Shown: piece by piece, positions 36,196 to 44,220 of the stretch
Numbering within the stretch: the stretch's first letter is position 1
Layout: every line of letters starts with the position of its first letter
Assembly (NCBI RefSeq): GCF_040253615.1
Contig: NZ_JBEJGY010000004.1
Location: 2,418,001 to 2,482,000 of the forward strand
DNA length: 64,000 nt
Direction: 5' to 3'
DNA from: Streptomyces sp. Edi4
Lineage (GTDB): Bacteria > Actinomycetota > Actinomycetes > Streptomycetales > Streptomycetaceae
Translations under genes and position numbers: made by a program
Notes under the pieces: generated by a model
The model's input: only the letters and a program-made list of their open reading frames with translations
Database searches by the model: none
Told to the model about the DNA's origin: nothing

Positions 36196-36265
36196 GGGCC
36201 AGTACCGATACCGGCCCGGGCCGCCGGCCACCCGGGTCGCGCCGACCGGGTTCATTAGTTAGGCG

Positions 36266-36271
36266 TACTAT
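36266..36271 (+). promoter_or_regulatory. -10 element of a leaderless MFS transcript
   Basis: TACTAT lies seven bases before ATG 36279, with CCGACC as a possible -35 18 bp further upstream (36242-36247). No ribosome site lies between. Confidence 0.45.
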
Positions 36272-36278
36272 CGAAGCC

Positions 36279-37781
36279 ATGTCCGACCCGACCACTGAGC
36301 CGACCATCGAGCCGACCTCCGAGCCCGAGCCGACCCACCGCCGACGGATGCTCATCCTGGCGATCTGCTGCATGAGCCTGCTGATCGTGAGCCTCGACAA
36401 CACCGTCCTCAACGTCGCCCTGCCCTCCCTGCAACGGGAGTTCCACGCCGAGGTCTCCGGACTTCAGTGGACGATCGACGCCTACACCCTCGTCCTCGCC
36501 TCGCTCCTGATGCTGTCGGGCTCCACCGCCGACCGCGTCGGGCGGCGCAAGGTCTTCCAGACGGGTCTGCTCCTGTTCACCCTCGGCTCGGTGCTCTGCT
36601 CGCTGGCGCCCAGCCTCGAACTGCTCGTGGTCTTCCGCATGGTGCAGGCCGTCGGCGGCTCGATGCTCAACCCGGTCGCGATGTCGATCATCACCAACAC
36701 CTTCACCGACCCGCGCGAACGCGCTCGCGCCATCGGTGTCTGGGGCGCCGTCGTCGGCATCTCCATGGCCATGGGTCCCATCGTCGGCGGCGCGCTCGTC
36801 GAAACGGTCGGCTGGCGTTCGATCTTCTGGCTCAACCTGCCCGTCGGCCTGCTCGCCCTCTTCCTGACCTGGCGCTTCATCCCCGAATCCCGCGCCCCCA
36901 AGCCGCGCCGCCCCGACCCGGTCGGCCAGCTCCTGGTCATCGCGCTGCTCGGTTCACTGACGTACGCGATCATCGAGACGCCCAGCGCGGGCTGGGCCTC
37001 GCCGAAGATCTGGGCGTTCGCCGCGCTCTTCGTCGCCGCGCTCACAGCGTTCCTCGTGTACGAGCCACGGCGTGCCGAACCCCTCATCGACCTGCGCTTC
37101 TTCGGCAGTGCGCCGTTCAGCGGAGCCACCGTCATAGCGGTCGCGGCCTTCTCCGCGCTCAGCGGATTCCTCTTCCTCAACACCCTCTATCTGCAAAACG
37201 CCCTCGGCCTGAGCGCCCTGGACGCGGGCCTGCACATGCTGCCCATGGCCGCGCTCACCTTCGTCTGCGCGCCCCTGTCGGGCCGGCTCGTGGGCAGCAG
37301 GGGCCCCCGGATCTCCCTGTTGATCGCGGGGATCGCGATGGCTTCGAGCGGGCTGCTGTTCGCCCTGTTCGACGCCGAGCGGACCACGGGGCTGCTGTTC
37401 ACCGGATACGTCCTGTTCGGCCTCGGCTTCGGCATGGTGAACGCGCCCATCACCAACACCGCGGTCTCCGGGATGCCGCGCTCGCAGGCGGGCGTGGCCG
37501 CGGCCGTCGCCTCCACCAGCCGCCAGATCGGCCAGACGCTCGGGGTCGCGGTGATCGGCGCGGTGCTGGCAGGCGGCATGGCGGGCGTCTCCTCCGCCGG
37601 CTACGCCGACCGCTTCCCGGACGCCGCCAGGCCCGCCTGGTGGATCATCGCGGGGTGCGGCCTGAGCGTGCTGGTCCTCGGGCTCGCCACCAGCGGACGC
37701 TGGGCGCGCGAGTCGGCGAGGCGGACCGCGCGGCGCCTGGAGGCGCCCGTCGCTCAGACTCCGGCCGACGCCAACGCCTGA
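36279..37781 (+). CDS. MFS drug exporter (DHA2, 14-helix type)
   Basis: A 500-residue major facilitator. Motif A is in SGSTADRVGRRKVFQTG, motif B in FRMVQAVGGSMLNPVAMSII and motif C in GPIVGGALVETVGWRSIFWLNLPVG. About 14 helices place it with EmrB/QacA-type multidrug exporters. The N-terminus TTEPTIEPTSEPEPT is acidic and repetitive. Typical substrates are drugs or endogenous metabolites. It overlaps the 3' end of the XRE regulator by 28 bp; its predicted mRNA is leaderless. Confidence 0.9.
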   Translation: MSDPTTEPTIEPTSEPEPTHRRRMLILAICCMSLLIVSLDNTVLNVALPSLQREFHAEVSGLQWTIDAYTLVLASLLMLSGSTADRVGRRKVFQTGLLLFTLGSVLCSLAPSLELLVVFRMVQAVGGSMLNPVAMSIITNTFTDPRERARAIGVWGAVVGISMAMGPIVGGALVETVGWRSIFWLNLPVGLLALFLTWRFIPESRAPKPRRPDPVGQLLVIALLGSLTYAIIETPSAGWASPKIWAFAALFVAALTAFLVYEPRRAEPLIDLRFFGSAPFSGATVIAVAAFSALSGFLFLNTLYLQNALGLSALDAGLHMLPMAALTFVCAPLSGRLVGSRGPRISLLIAGIAMASSGLLFALFDAERTTGLLFTGYVLFGLGFGMVNAPITNTAVSGMPRSQAGVAAAVASTSRQIGQTLGVAVIGAVLAGGMAGVSSAGYADRFPDAARPAWWIIAGCGLSVLVLGLATSGRWARESARRTARRLEAPVAQTPADANA

Positions 37782-38635
37782 CCGCGGCCCGACTCCGCCA
37801 GCGCTTGAAGCTCCTCCAGGCGTCCGCGGGTCTCCGCGTCGCACGGCACGTACATCACCAGACGCGGACCGGCCGACGGCCCGAGCCACAGATTGGTGTG
37901 CTCGAGCGACAACAGGCCCACGTGGGCGTTGCGCAGATACTTCGTCTTGCCGCCGTGCGTGACCACCTCATGACGGGCCCACACCTCGCGGAACTCCGCC
38001 GACGCCCCCTCCAGGCGGGCCAGCAGCGCCTTCCACGGCGCGTCGGTGAGGTGTTCGGCCATCGAGGCGCGGAACTTGGCGGCCATCACCCGGTTCATGT
38101 CGGCCAGATCGACCACCGCGGCCCGCCAGGCAGGATGGGTGAAGGTCAGCCACAGGCAGTTGCGGTCCTCGGGCGCCAGCGCGTCGAGATCACAGAGCAG
38201 CTTTCCGTAGGTGCTGTTGTACGCGAGGATGTCGTACCGGCTGTTCTGGATACAGGCCGGGATCGGGGCCAGCTGGTCGAGCATGGCCCGCAGCGCGGGG
38301 GTCACGCGCGGGCAAGGCGCGTTGGGCGTCGGGTCCTGGGCGCCGGCCAGCGCGAACAGGTGGCTGCGCTCGCTGGGGTCGAGCAGCAGGGCCCGCGCGA
38401 GGGCGTCCAGGACCTGCGGGGAGACCTGGATGTCGCGGGCCTGTTCCAGCCAGGTGTACCAGGTGACACCGACAGCGGAGAGCTGGGCGACCTCCTCACG
38501 GCGCAGTCCCGGGGTGCGCCGGCGTCTGCCGGGCGGCAGACCGACCTGCTCGGGGGTGATGCGCTCACGTCGGCTGCGCAGGAATTCCGCCAGCTCATGG
38601 CGGCGGACGTCGCTCGCCGGTGCCACAGTGCTCAT
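37754..38635 (-). CDS. XRE-family regulator with MmyB-like ligand domain
   Basis: A 293-residue regulator. An N-terminal HTH_31-type XRE domain (LAEFLRSRRERITPEQVGLPPGRRRRTPGLRREEVAQLSAVG) is followed by the MmyB-like PAS-related domain with ILAYNSTYGKLLCDLDAL and WLTFTHPAWRAAVVDL. Such proteins are abundant in Streptomyces and typically control the divergent neighbour, here an MFS exporter 111 bp away. The gap holds TACCAGG repeats and a palindrome that may be the operator. Its 3' end also overlaps the other MFS gene. Confidence 0.92.
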   Translation of the reverse strand: MSTVAPASDVRRHELAEFLRSRRERITPEQVGLPPGRRRRTPGLRREEVAQLSAVGVTWYTWLEQARDIQVSPQVLDALARALLLDPSERSHLFALAGAQDPTPNAPCPRVTPALRAMLDQLAPIPACIQNSRYDILAYNSTYGKLLCDLDALAPEDRNCLWLTFTHPAWRAAVVDLADMNRVMAAKFRASMAEHLTDAPWKALLARLEGASAEFREVWARHEVVTHGGKTKYLRNAHVGLLSLEHTNLWLGPSAGPRLVMYVPCDAETRGRLEELQALAESGRGQALASAGV

Positions 38636-38690
38636 GGTCTCAGCGTGCCGCACCCGTCGACGCTTGTCAGCGGGTTGCCGGGTAGTGCTT

Positions 38691-38720
38691 GTACCAGGAT
38701 AAGCAGACTCTGGTACCAGG
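38691..38720. promoter_or_regulatory. Operator-like repeats between the XRE and MFS genes
   Basis: GTACCAGG occurs at 38691-38698 and 38713-38720, 22 bp apart. The second lies in the palindrome CTGGTACCAG (38710-38719). They sit 27-56 bp upstream of the MFS start, across the expected promoter. Confidence 0.5.
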
Positions 38721-38746
38721 CTGGGAAGAGGAGGATCGTTCCCTTC

Positions 38747-40345
38747 GTGAGCGACACAACGGTACGCACGACCTCCACCCCTCCCACCCCTGCCACCTCT
38801 TCGACCTCTGCCAGTTCTTCTGGTTCCTCTGGTTCCTCTGGTTCCTCTGGTTCCTCTGGTTCCTCTGGTTCCTCTGGTTCCTCTGGTTCCTCTGGTTCCT
38901 CTGGTTCCTCTGGTTCCTCCGCTTCCGCGCAGGCACCCGCCGTCCCCGTGATCCACCACGCGGCGACCGCCATCGGTCCGCTCGGGCTGTTCACGGTGCT
39001 GCTCGGCGCGGCACTGCCCCTGATCGACTTCTTCATCGTCAACGTCGCCCTGCCGTCCATGGACAGCGACCTCGCCGCGGGCCCGGCGATGCTGGAGCTC
39101 GTCGTGGCCGGCTACGGCGTCGCCTACGCCGTGCTGCTCGTACTCGGCGGGCGCCTCGGCGACATGGCCGGCCGGCGCCGGCTCTTCCTGGCCGGCATGG
39201 CCGCCTTCGGCCTCACCTCGCTCGCCTGCGGCCTCGCCCCCACCGCCTGGACCCTGGTGGGCGCCCGGGTGGCACAGGGCGCCGCGGCCGCGTTGATGAT
39301 GCCGCAGGTCCTGGCCACCATCCAGGCCACGACGCAGGGCCCGCGCCGCGCCAAGGCGATGAGCCTGTACGGGGCGACCGCCGGCCTGTCCATGGTCGCC
39401 GGGCAGATCCTCGGCGGCGTCCTGGTCGCGGCCGACGTGGCCGGGACCGGCTGGCGCTCGGTGTTCCTGGTGAACGTGCCGGTCGCGGTGGCGGGCCTGG
39501 TGCTCGCCGTGCGCGCGGTACCGGAGACCCGCTCGGAGCGGCCGGCCACGATCGATGTGCCGGGCACGCTGCTGCTGGCCCTTTCCCTGGTCTCGCTGCT
39601 CGTTCCGCTGACCGAGGGCCGGGCCGCGGGCTGGCCGCTGTGGACGTGGGTCTCGCTCGGCGTCTTCCCGTTCGCGGCGAGCGCGTTCTTCCTGGTCGAG
39701 CGGCGCGCCGACCGGCTCGGACGGACGCCGCTCGTGCCGCCGAGCCTGCTGCGGACGGACTCTCTGCGGCGCGGTCTGGTGATGGTCGTGCCATTCTCGA
39801 TCGGCTTCAGCGGCTTCATGTTCGTCGTCGCGGTGGTGCTTCAGCAGGGGCTGCGGATGGGCCCGGTCGCGGCCGGGCTCGCCCTGGTGCCGATGGCGCT
39901 CGCCTTCTTCGCCGCCTCCCTCGCGGGGCCCCGCCTGATCGGCCGGTTCGGCACCCGAGTGGTGAGCGCCGGCGGTGTCATCCAGGCGGTGGGCATCCTC
40001 CTGCTCACCGTGACCGTGTGGCGCGGCTGGTCGGGTCTGACCGTCGTCGAACTCGCCCCCGGCGTGGCGCTGGCCGGACTCGGCCAGGGACTTCAGCTCC
40101 CGGTCCTCATCCGCCTGATGCTCTCCGACATACCGGCCGACCGGGCCGGCGTGGGCGGCGGCGTGGTGGTCACCACCCAGCAGTCCGCGCTCGCCCTCGG
40201 CGTGGCGACCCTGGGCAGCCTCTTCCTCGCGCTCGCCCCGTCCGTGGGCATGCGGGACTCGCTGGTGGTGACGCTCCTCGCGCAGCTCGCCCTCATCGTG
40301 GTGACGGCGCTCCTGAGCCTGCGGCTGCCACGTGTCATGCGGTGA
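38747..40345 (+). CDS. MFS drug exporter with (Ser-Gly-Ser)11 N-terminal tract
   Basis: A 532-residue, 14-helix DHA2-type exporter. Motif A is GGRLGDMAGRRRLFLAG; motif C lies near GQILGGVLVAADVAGTGWRSVFLVNVPVA. It starts at GTG 38747 behind GAGGAGGA. Residues 25-57 are eleven exact copies of Ser-Gly-Ser, encoded by eleven 9-bp TCTGGTTCC units. That codon usage (TCT, GGT, TCC) is unlike the GC-rich rest of the gene. The tract precedes the first helix, so it probably forms a flexible cytoplasmic tail. Likely controlled by the divergent XRE regulator. Confidence 0.9.
   Translation: MSDTTVRTTSTPPTPATSSTSASSSGSSGSSGSSGSSGSSGSSGSSGSSGSSGSSGSSASAQAPAVPVIHHAATAIGPLGLFTVLLGAALPLIDFFIVNVALPSMDSDLAAGPAMLELVVAGYGVAYAVLLVLGGRLGDMAGRRRLFLAGMAAFGLTSLACGLAPTAWTLVGARVAQGAAAALMMPQVLATIQATTQGPRRAKAMSLYGATAGLSMVAGQILGGVLVAADVAGTGWRSVFLVNVPVAVAGLVLAVRAVPETRSERPATIDVPGTLLLALSLVSLLVPLTEGRAAGWPLWTWVSLGVFPFAASAFFLVERRADRLGRTPLVPPSLLRTDSLRRGLVMVVPFSIGFSGFMFVVAVVLQQGLRMGPVAAGLALVPMALAFFAASLAGPRLIGRFGTRVVSAGGVIQAVGILLLTVTVWRGWSGLTVVELAPGVALAGLGQGLQLPVLIRLMLSDIPADRAGVGGGVVVTTQQSALALGVATLGSLFLALAPSVGMRDSLVVTLLAQLALIVVTALLSLRLPRVMR
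38819..38917 (+). repeat. Eleven perfect copies of a 9-bp repeat
   Basis: TCTGGTTCC repeated eleven times without variation, in frame within the MFS gene. The perfect copies point to recent slippage, and copy-number change would stay in frame. Confidence 0.95.
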
Positions 40346-40355
40346 GCCGATGAGG

Positions 40356-40396
40356 GGTGAGTGGTGAGTGGTGAGTGGTGAGTGGTGAGTGGTGAA
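40356..40396. repeat. 7-bp repeat GGTGAGT (five copies plus a partial)
   Basis: Direct GGTGAGT repeats begin at 40356, 40363, 40370, 40377 and 40384, followed by a partial copy. They are noncoding, just after the MFS stop. Confidence 0.9.
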
Positions 40397-40397
40397 A

Positions 40398-40440
40398 CGA
40401 AGGGCCCGGACCGCGTCGTGGACACGGTCCGGGCCCTTCG
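40398..40440. terminator. Perfect 16-bp-stem bidirectional terminator
   Basis: CGAAGGGCCCGGACCG (40398-40413) is the exact reverse complement of 40425-40440, with an 11-base loop. It is placed between the convergent MFS and DUF6243-like genes, 12 bp from the stop of the latter. Confidence 0.8.
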
Positions 40441-40451
40441 GCGTCGGCGGA

Positions 40452-40640
40452 TCAGCTCTCGACGGTCTCCGTCGTCACGGGGTTGGCGCGCTCACGCATC
40501 TTGCGCAGCAGCTCCTCCTTCTTGTCCACGGCCGCCTTGCGGTCGGCCGCGCTCCCCTGGACCGAGCCCTGGTCTCCGTTGCGGGACACCTTCTTGCGCT
40601 GTCCACCAACACCGAGCAGGTTGTTACGACTATTAGCCAT
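40452..40640 (-). CDS. Small conserved Streptomyces protein (DUF6243-like)
   Basis: A 62-residue basic protein. It contains NNLLGVGGQRKKVSR near the N-terminus and KAAVDKKEELLRKMRERA near the C-terminus, which I associate with the Streptomyces family DUF6243 of unknown function. No signal peptide or membrane segment. The open frame extends upstream but without family-like sequence; MANSRNN at 40640 is the natural start, though no clear ribosome site precedes it. Confidence 0.72.
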   Translation of the reverse strand: MANSRNNLLGVGGQRKKVSRNGDQGSVQGSAADRKAAVDKKEELLRKMRERANPVTTETVES

Positions 40641-40744
40641 GGGGTGACGGTACCCGCCCGGGAGGGTGGCTCGTACCAGATTTCGGGGGGGTGGCGGGGT
40701 TGGCGCGGTAGTTCGTCGACAGCGGACGGATGACGACCAACGGA

Positions 40745-40780
40745 TGACAGCTGACAGATATTGAAATCTGTCAGCTGTCA
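40745..40780. promoter_or_regulatory. Perfect 15-bp inverted repeat upstream of the aldo/keto reductase
   Basis: TGACAGCTGACAGAT (40745-40759) and its exact reverse complement (40766-40780) flank the six bases ATTGAA. It lies 39 bp before the ATG of the aldo/keto reductase gene. It is most likely the operator of the TetR regulator encoded directly downstream of that gene. Confidence 0.75.
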
Positions 40781-40819
40781 TGCCAAGGTGGAAGCACACC
40801 CCACCACCAAGGAGTCCCC

Positions 40820-41836
40820 ATGCGCACCCGCACTCTCGGCACCAAAGGACCTCGCGTCTCCGCACTCGGCCTCGGCTGCATGGGCATGTCGGCGCTGTAC
40901 GGAGACGCCGACCGGGACGAGTCCATCGCCACCATTCATGCCGCGCTCGACGCCGGCGTCACTCTGCTCGACACCGGTGACTTCTACGCGATGGGCCACA
41001 ATGAGATGCTGATCGGCGAGGCGCTGCGCTCGGCGCCCGCCTCGGCCCGTGAACAGGCTCTGACGAGCGTCAAGTTCGGCGCCCTTCGCGACCCGGACGG
41101 CGGCTGGTCGGGTTATGACGGCCGGCCCGCCGCGGTCAAGAACTTCGCCGCCTACTCTCTCCAGCGCCTCGGCGTCGACCACATCGACATCTACCGGATC
41201 GCCCGGGTCGACCCGGACGTGCCGATCGAGGAGACGGTCGGCGCCATCGCGGAGCTGGTCGAGGCCGGTCACGTACGGCACATCGGGCTCTCCGAGGTCG
41301 GCGCGGCCACGTTGCGCAGGGCCGTCGCCACGGCGCCGGTCTCGGACCTCCAGATCGAGTACTCGCTGATCTCGCGCGGCATCGAGGCCGAGATCCTGCC
41401 GGCCGCCGGTGAGCTCGGCGTCGGCGTCACCGCGTACGGGGTCCTGTCGCGCGGGCTGATCAGCGGGCACTTCGCGCGTGACCGGCAGCTGGCCGCGAAC
41501 GACTTCCGGGGCATGAGCCCGCGTTTCCAGGGCGACAACCTGCGGCACAACCTCGACCTCGTCGAGGCGCTGCGCGAGATCGCCGAGCGGAAGGGCGTAT
41601 CGGTGGCGCAGATCGCCATCGCGTGGGTGCTCGCGCAGGGTGGCCGGCGGGGCGTGGAGATCGTGCCGCTGGTCGGGGCGCGTACCCGGGAGCGGCTGGC
41701 CGAGGCGCTTGGCGCGCTCGATGTGGAGCTGGGCGCGGACGATCTGGCGGCGATCGAGGCGGCGGTGCCGGTGGGCGCGGCGGCGGGCGAGCGGTATCCG
41801 GCGGCTCAGATGGCGCATCTGGACAGCGAGCGCTGA
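40820..41836 (+). CDS. Aldo/keto reductase
   Basis: A 338-residue NADPH-dependent oxidoreductase of the AKR13-like (YakC/pyridoxal reductase-like) group. It begins RTLGTKGPRVSALGLGCMGMSALYG. The catalytic Asp and Tyr are in LLDTGDFYAMGHNEMLIG; Lys is in TSVKFG; the His position is in VDHIDIYRIARVDP, where the usual H is not obvious. The C-terminal NADP contact is EIVPLVGARTRERLAEALG. AAGGAG lies nine bases before the ATG. The gene is probably repressed through the long inverted repeat upstream, by the TetR protein that follows. Confidence 0.92.
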   Translation: MRTRTLGTKGPRVSALGLGCMGMSALYGDADRDESIATIHAALDAGVTLLDTGDFYAMGHNEMLIGEALRSAPASAREQALTSVKFGALRDPDGGWSGYDGRPAAVKNFAAYSLQRLGVDHIDIYRIARVDPDVPIEETVGAIAELVEAGHVRHIGLSEVGAATLRRAVATAPVSDLQIEYSLISRGIEAEILPAAGELGVGVTAYGVLSRGLISGHFARDRQLAANDFRGMSPRFQGDNLRHNLDLVEALREIAERKGVSVAQIAIAWVLAQGGRRGVEIVPLVGARTRERLAEALGALDVELGADDLAAIEAAVPVGAAAGERYPAAQMAHLDSER

Positions 41837-41859
41837 GCGGTTTCGCGCGGCGCTCCGGG

Positions 41860-41894
41860 CCTGTGGACAAGCCGTGGCCGGGGTTGTCCACAGG
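41860..41894. promoter_or_regulatory. Pair of inverted DnaA-type boxes
   Basis: CCTGTGGACAA (41860-41870) and TTGTCCACAGG (41884-41894) are exact inverse copies with a 13-bp gap. Each contains TTGTCCACA, the preferred Streptomyces DnaA 9-mer. They lie in the 97-bp gap between the aldo/keto reductase and TetR genes. They may bind DnaA, or simply form a hairpin that separates the two transcripts. Confidence 0.55.
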
Positions 41895-41933
41895 CTCGGC
41901 GGACGGTCGGGAGCGGAAGGTAACGTCGAAGCC

Positions 41934-42521
41934 ATGAGTACGCAACCGCTGACCGCCGAGCGCATCCTCGTCGCGACCGAGGAGGTGCTGCGCCGTCATG
42001 GCCCGGCGAAGGCCACGGTGGTGGATGTCGCGCGCCAGCTCGGGGTGAGTCATGGCAGTGTCTACCGGCATTTTGGTACGAAGGCGGCGTTGCGCGAGGC
42101 GGTCACTGAGCGGTGGCTGAACCGCTCGACGGATGCGCTGCGGGACATCGCGGCCCGGCAGGATCTGGAGTCGGCCGTGGTGCTGCGGCTGTGGCTGAGC
42201 GAGCTGTTCCTGGCCAAGATGCACAAGGCCGGTGATGACCCGGAGCTCTTCGGGACCTATGAGGTGCTGCTGCGGGAGAACAGCCGGGTGGTGGAGGAGC
42301 ACATCGCTGAGCTGGTGGGGCAGCTCACCACAATTGTCCAATTCGGTGTGGAGCGGGGGGAGTTCGTGGTTGCGGATACGCCGGCCCTCTCGGCGCGGGC
42401 GGTGTTCGACGCGACGGGCCGCTTCCATGATCCGGTGTACGCGGGTGAGTGGTCGCGTCCGTCGATCCGGGACGACTTCGGCGCGGTGGTGGATCTCCTC
42501 ATACGGGGATTGAGGCGCTAG
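41934..42521 (+). CDS. TetR-family transcriptional regulator
   Basis: A 195-residue repressor. The N-terminal helix-turn-helix is ILVATEEVLRRHGPAKATVVDVARQLGVSHGSVYRHFGTKAAL. The C-terminal ligand-binding domain is TetR_C-like, with the motif ELFLAKMHKAGDDPELFGTYEVLL. The neighbouring aldo/keto reductase and its long inverted repeat are the obvious target. TAACGT (41921-41926) lies seven bases before the ATG, so the gene could have its own leaderless promoter. A GGAAGG lies 13 bases upstream, rather far for a ribosome site. Confidence 0.92.
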   Translation: MSTQPLTAERILVATEEVLRRHGPAKATVVDVARQLGVSHGSVYRHFGTKAALREAVTERWLNRSTDALRDIAARQDLESAVVLRLWLSELFLAKMHKAGDDPELFGTYEVLLRENSRVVEEHIAELVGQLTTIVQFGVERGEFVVADTPALSARAVFDATGRFHDPVYAGEWSRPSIRDDFGAVVDLLIRGLRR

Positions 42522-42715
42522 CCCGGGGTCAGGGGGTGCGGGTGGCGGCGGGGCCGGGTTCCGTCCCGCGATCGTCTGGTCCCCCACCGTCGGTCTCCCC
42601 GTCGCCTGCGGGCGCCGGCCGGTCGTGGGGCCGGCGCCGGTTCCGGATTATCCGCCGATGCCCGGGCTGTGGGAAGGAGCGTCGCGGTGCTGACGCGGAC
42701 GCGGGCGGAGGGGGC

Positions 42716-43567
42716 TCACCAGTCGGTGGGGTATCCGATGGTGACGGATCCCGAGCCGCTGGAGATGTCCAGGACGTGGGGTGAGGTGGCGTCGAGCAGG
42801 TCGTGCGCGATGGTGCGGGAGCCTGATCCGGAGTCACCTCGGACCTGGTAGCGGGTGGCGGCGGGGACGGTGAGGGTGACGGCGCCAGAGCCGGTGGAGG
42901 CGACGACGCGTTGGGGCGGGGTGGTGAAGTCGGCGTGCAGGGTTCCCGATCCGGCGCTCAAGTCGACGTCGGGTGAGGTGAGTTGGGTGGCTTGGATCTC
43001 GCCGGAGTCGACGGTGGCGTGGACGGTGCCCTTGAGGGCGCGCAGTTTCATGGCGCCGGAGCCGCCGGCGAGGTCGACGCGTCCGGTCAGGTCGCGCACT
43101 TTGATGTCGCCCGATCCGCCGCGCACGGTGAGCGCGACGTCTTGGGGCACGGTCAGGTGGAGGTCGATCGCGCAGTCCTGTACGTACTGGTCGACGAAGC
43201 CCTCGCACCGGGCGCCCACTTTGAGGGTGTCGCCGTCCCAGGTCCGTTCGATGCGGGGCCGTTTGAGGAGGTAGCGCAGGTCGCCGGTGAGGGTGACGCG
43301 TCCTGGGGGGCCGGTGGTGACGGTGAGCTGGGCGGCGCCGGCGTCCACGTCGATGGTCCGCACGGGGTGGGGGCGGCCGTTGTCGGGGCTGGTGTAGCCG
43401 ACGTCCCGGCTGAAGGTGTCGGCCAGGAGGGTGAGGGTGAGGGGGACGACGATGAACAGGGCGCCGATGATGGCGACGACGGTCCAGGCGAGGCGGTGGC
43501 GGGGGCGTGGTTCGCCGGTTTCGGGCGCGGGGGGTGTCGCGTGTGGTTGGTGGGTGGTGGCCGTCAT
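42716..43567 (-). CDS. DUF4097-family membrane-anchored beta-helix protein
   Basis: A 283-residue protein. One membrane segment (about residues 27-48, LAWTVVAIIGALFIVVPLTLTLLA) precedes an external beta-helix built of repeated short strands such as VRGGSGDIKVRDLTGRVDLAGGSGAMKLR. This is the DUF4097/adhesin-like fold often found next to two-component genes and phage-shock-type envelope genes. The ATG overlaps the stop of the response regulator as ATGA. It is the third gene of the kinase/regulator operon and may act as a signal partner or output. Exact function unknown. Confidence 0.86.
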   Translation of the reverse strand: MTATTHQPHATPPAPETGEPRPRHRLAWTVVAIIGALFIVVPLTLTLLADTFSRDVGYTSPDNGRPHPVRTIDVDAGAAQLTVTTGPPGRVTLTGDLRYLLKRPRIERTWDGDTLKVGARCEGFVDQYVQDCAIDLHLTVPQDVALTVRGGSGDIKVRDLTGRVDLAGGSGAMKLRALKGTVHATVDSGEIQATQLTSPDVDLSAGSGTLHADFTTPPQRVVASTGSGAVTLTVPAATRYQVRGDSGSGSRTIAHDLLDATSPHVLDISSGSGSVTIGYPTDW

Positions 43568-44220
43568 GCGGGGCCGCCGTCGAGGAAGCGCAGGACGGCC
43601 AGGACGCGGCGGTGGTCGCCGTCGGCGACGGGCAGGTCGAGTTTGGCGAAGATGTTGTTGATGTGTTTGGCCACGGCGCTTTCGCTGACGACGAGTTCGG
43701 TGGCGATGCCGGCGTTCGAGCGGCCTTCGGCCATGAGGGCGAGGACTTCGCGTTCGCGGGGGGTGAGGCGTTCCAGGGGGTCGGGTCCGCCGCCTCGGCG
43801 CAGCAGGAGCTGGGCGACGACCTGGGGGTCGAGGGCGGTGCCGCCGGCGGCGACGCGTCTGAGGGCGTCGATGAATTCCTCGACGTCGGCGACGCGTTGT
43901 TTGAGGAGGTAGCCGATGCCTCCGCTCTGGGTGGCGAGCAGGTCGGCGGCGTACCGTTCCTCGACGTATTGCGAGAGCAGCAACACGGCGGTGTCCGGAG
44001 TCTGCTGACGGATCATCAGGGCGGCGCGTACGCCTTCGTCGGTGAAGCCGGGTGGCATCCGGACGTCGACGAGGGCGAGGTCGGGGCGGTGTTGTTCGAC
44101 GGCCCGCAGCAGGGTCTCGGCGTCGCCGGCTTCGGCGGCGACCTCGAATCCGGCCATTTCGAGGACTTTGACGAGGCCTATCCTCAGCAGTACCGAATCT
44201 TCGGCGATCACAGCCCGCAC
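43564..44220 (-). CDS. NarL/LuxR-type response regulator
   Basis: A 218-residue response regulator: acidic pocket AEDSV, phospho-acceptor Asp52 (LVDVRMP) and conserved Lys in YLLKQRVAD. The C-terminal LuxR helix-turn-helix is LTPREREVLALMAEGRSNAGIATELVVSESAVAKHINNIF. GTG 44220 lies inside the kinase gene (13-bp overlap), and the stop overlaps the next gene as ATGA, so all three genes are translationally coupled. It is a paralogue of the regulator near 16.4-17 kb, with the same length. Confidence 0.93.
   Translation of the reverse strand: MRAVIAEDSVLLRIGLVKVLEMAGFEVAAEAGDAETLLRAVEQHRPDLALVDVRMPPGFTDEGVRAALMIRQQTPDTAVLLLSQYVEERYAADLLATQSGGIGYLLKQRVADVEEFIDALRRVAAGGTALDPQVVAQLLLRRGGGPDPLERLTPREREVLALMAEGRSNAGIATELVVSESAVAKHINNIFAKLDLPVADGDHRRVLAVLRFLDGGPA

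Larger units (their letters stand above)
35860..36278. other. 419-bp divergent intergenic region between dus and an MFS gene
   Basis: Contains a DnaA-type box, about 250 bp of 29-bp tandem repeats and the MFS promoter. The frames through the repeats are open on both strands only because the unit lacks stops. Confidence 0.65.

Noticed and set aside
36467..38746. Upstream extension of the second MFS frame through the first MFS gene and XRE gene
   Set aside because: A shadow frame; the transporter begins at GTG 38747, where a ribosome site and promoter-like repeats are found.
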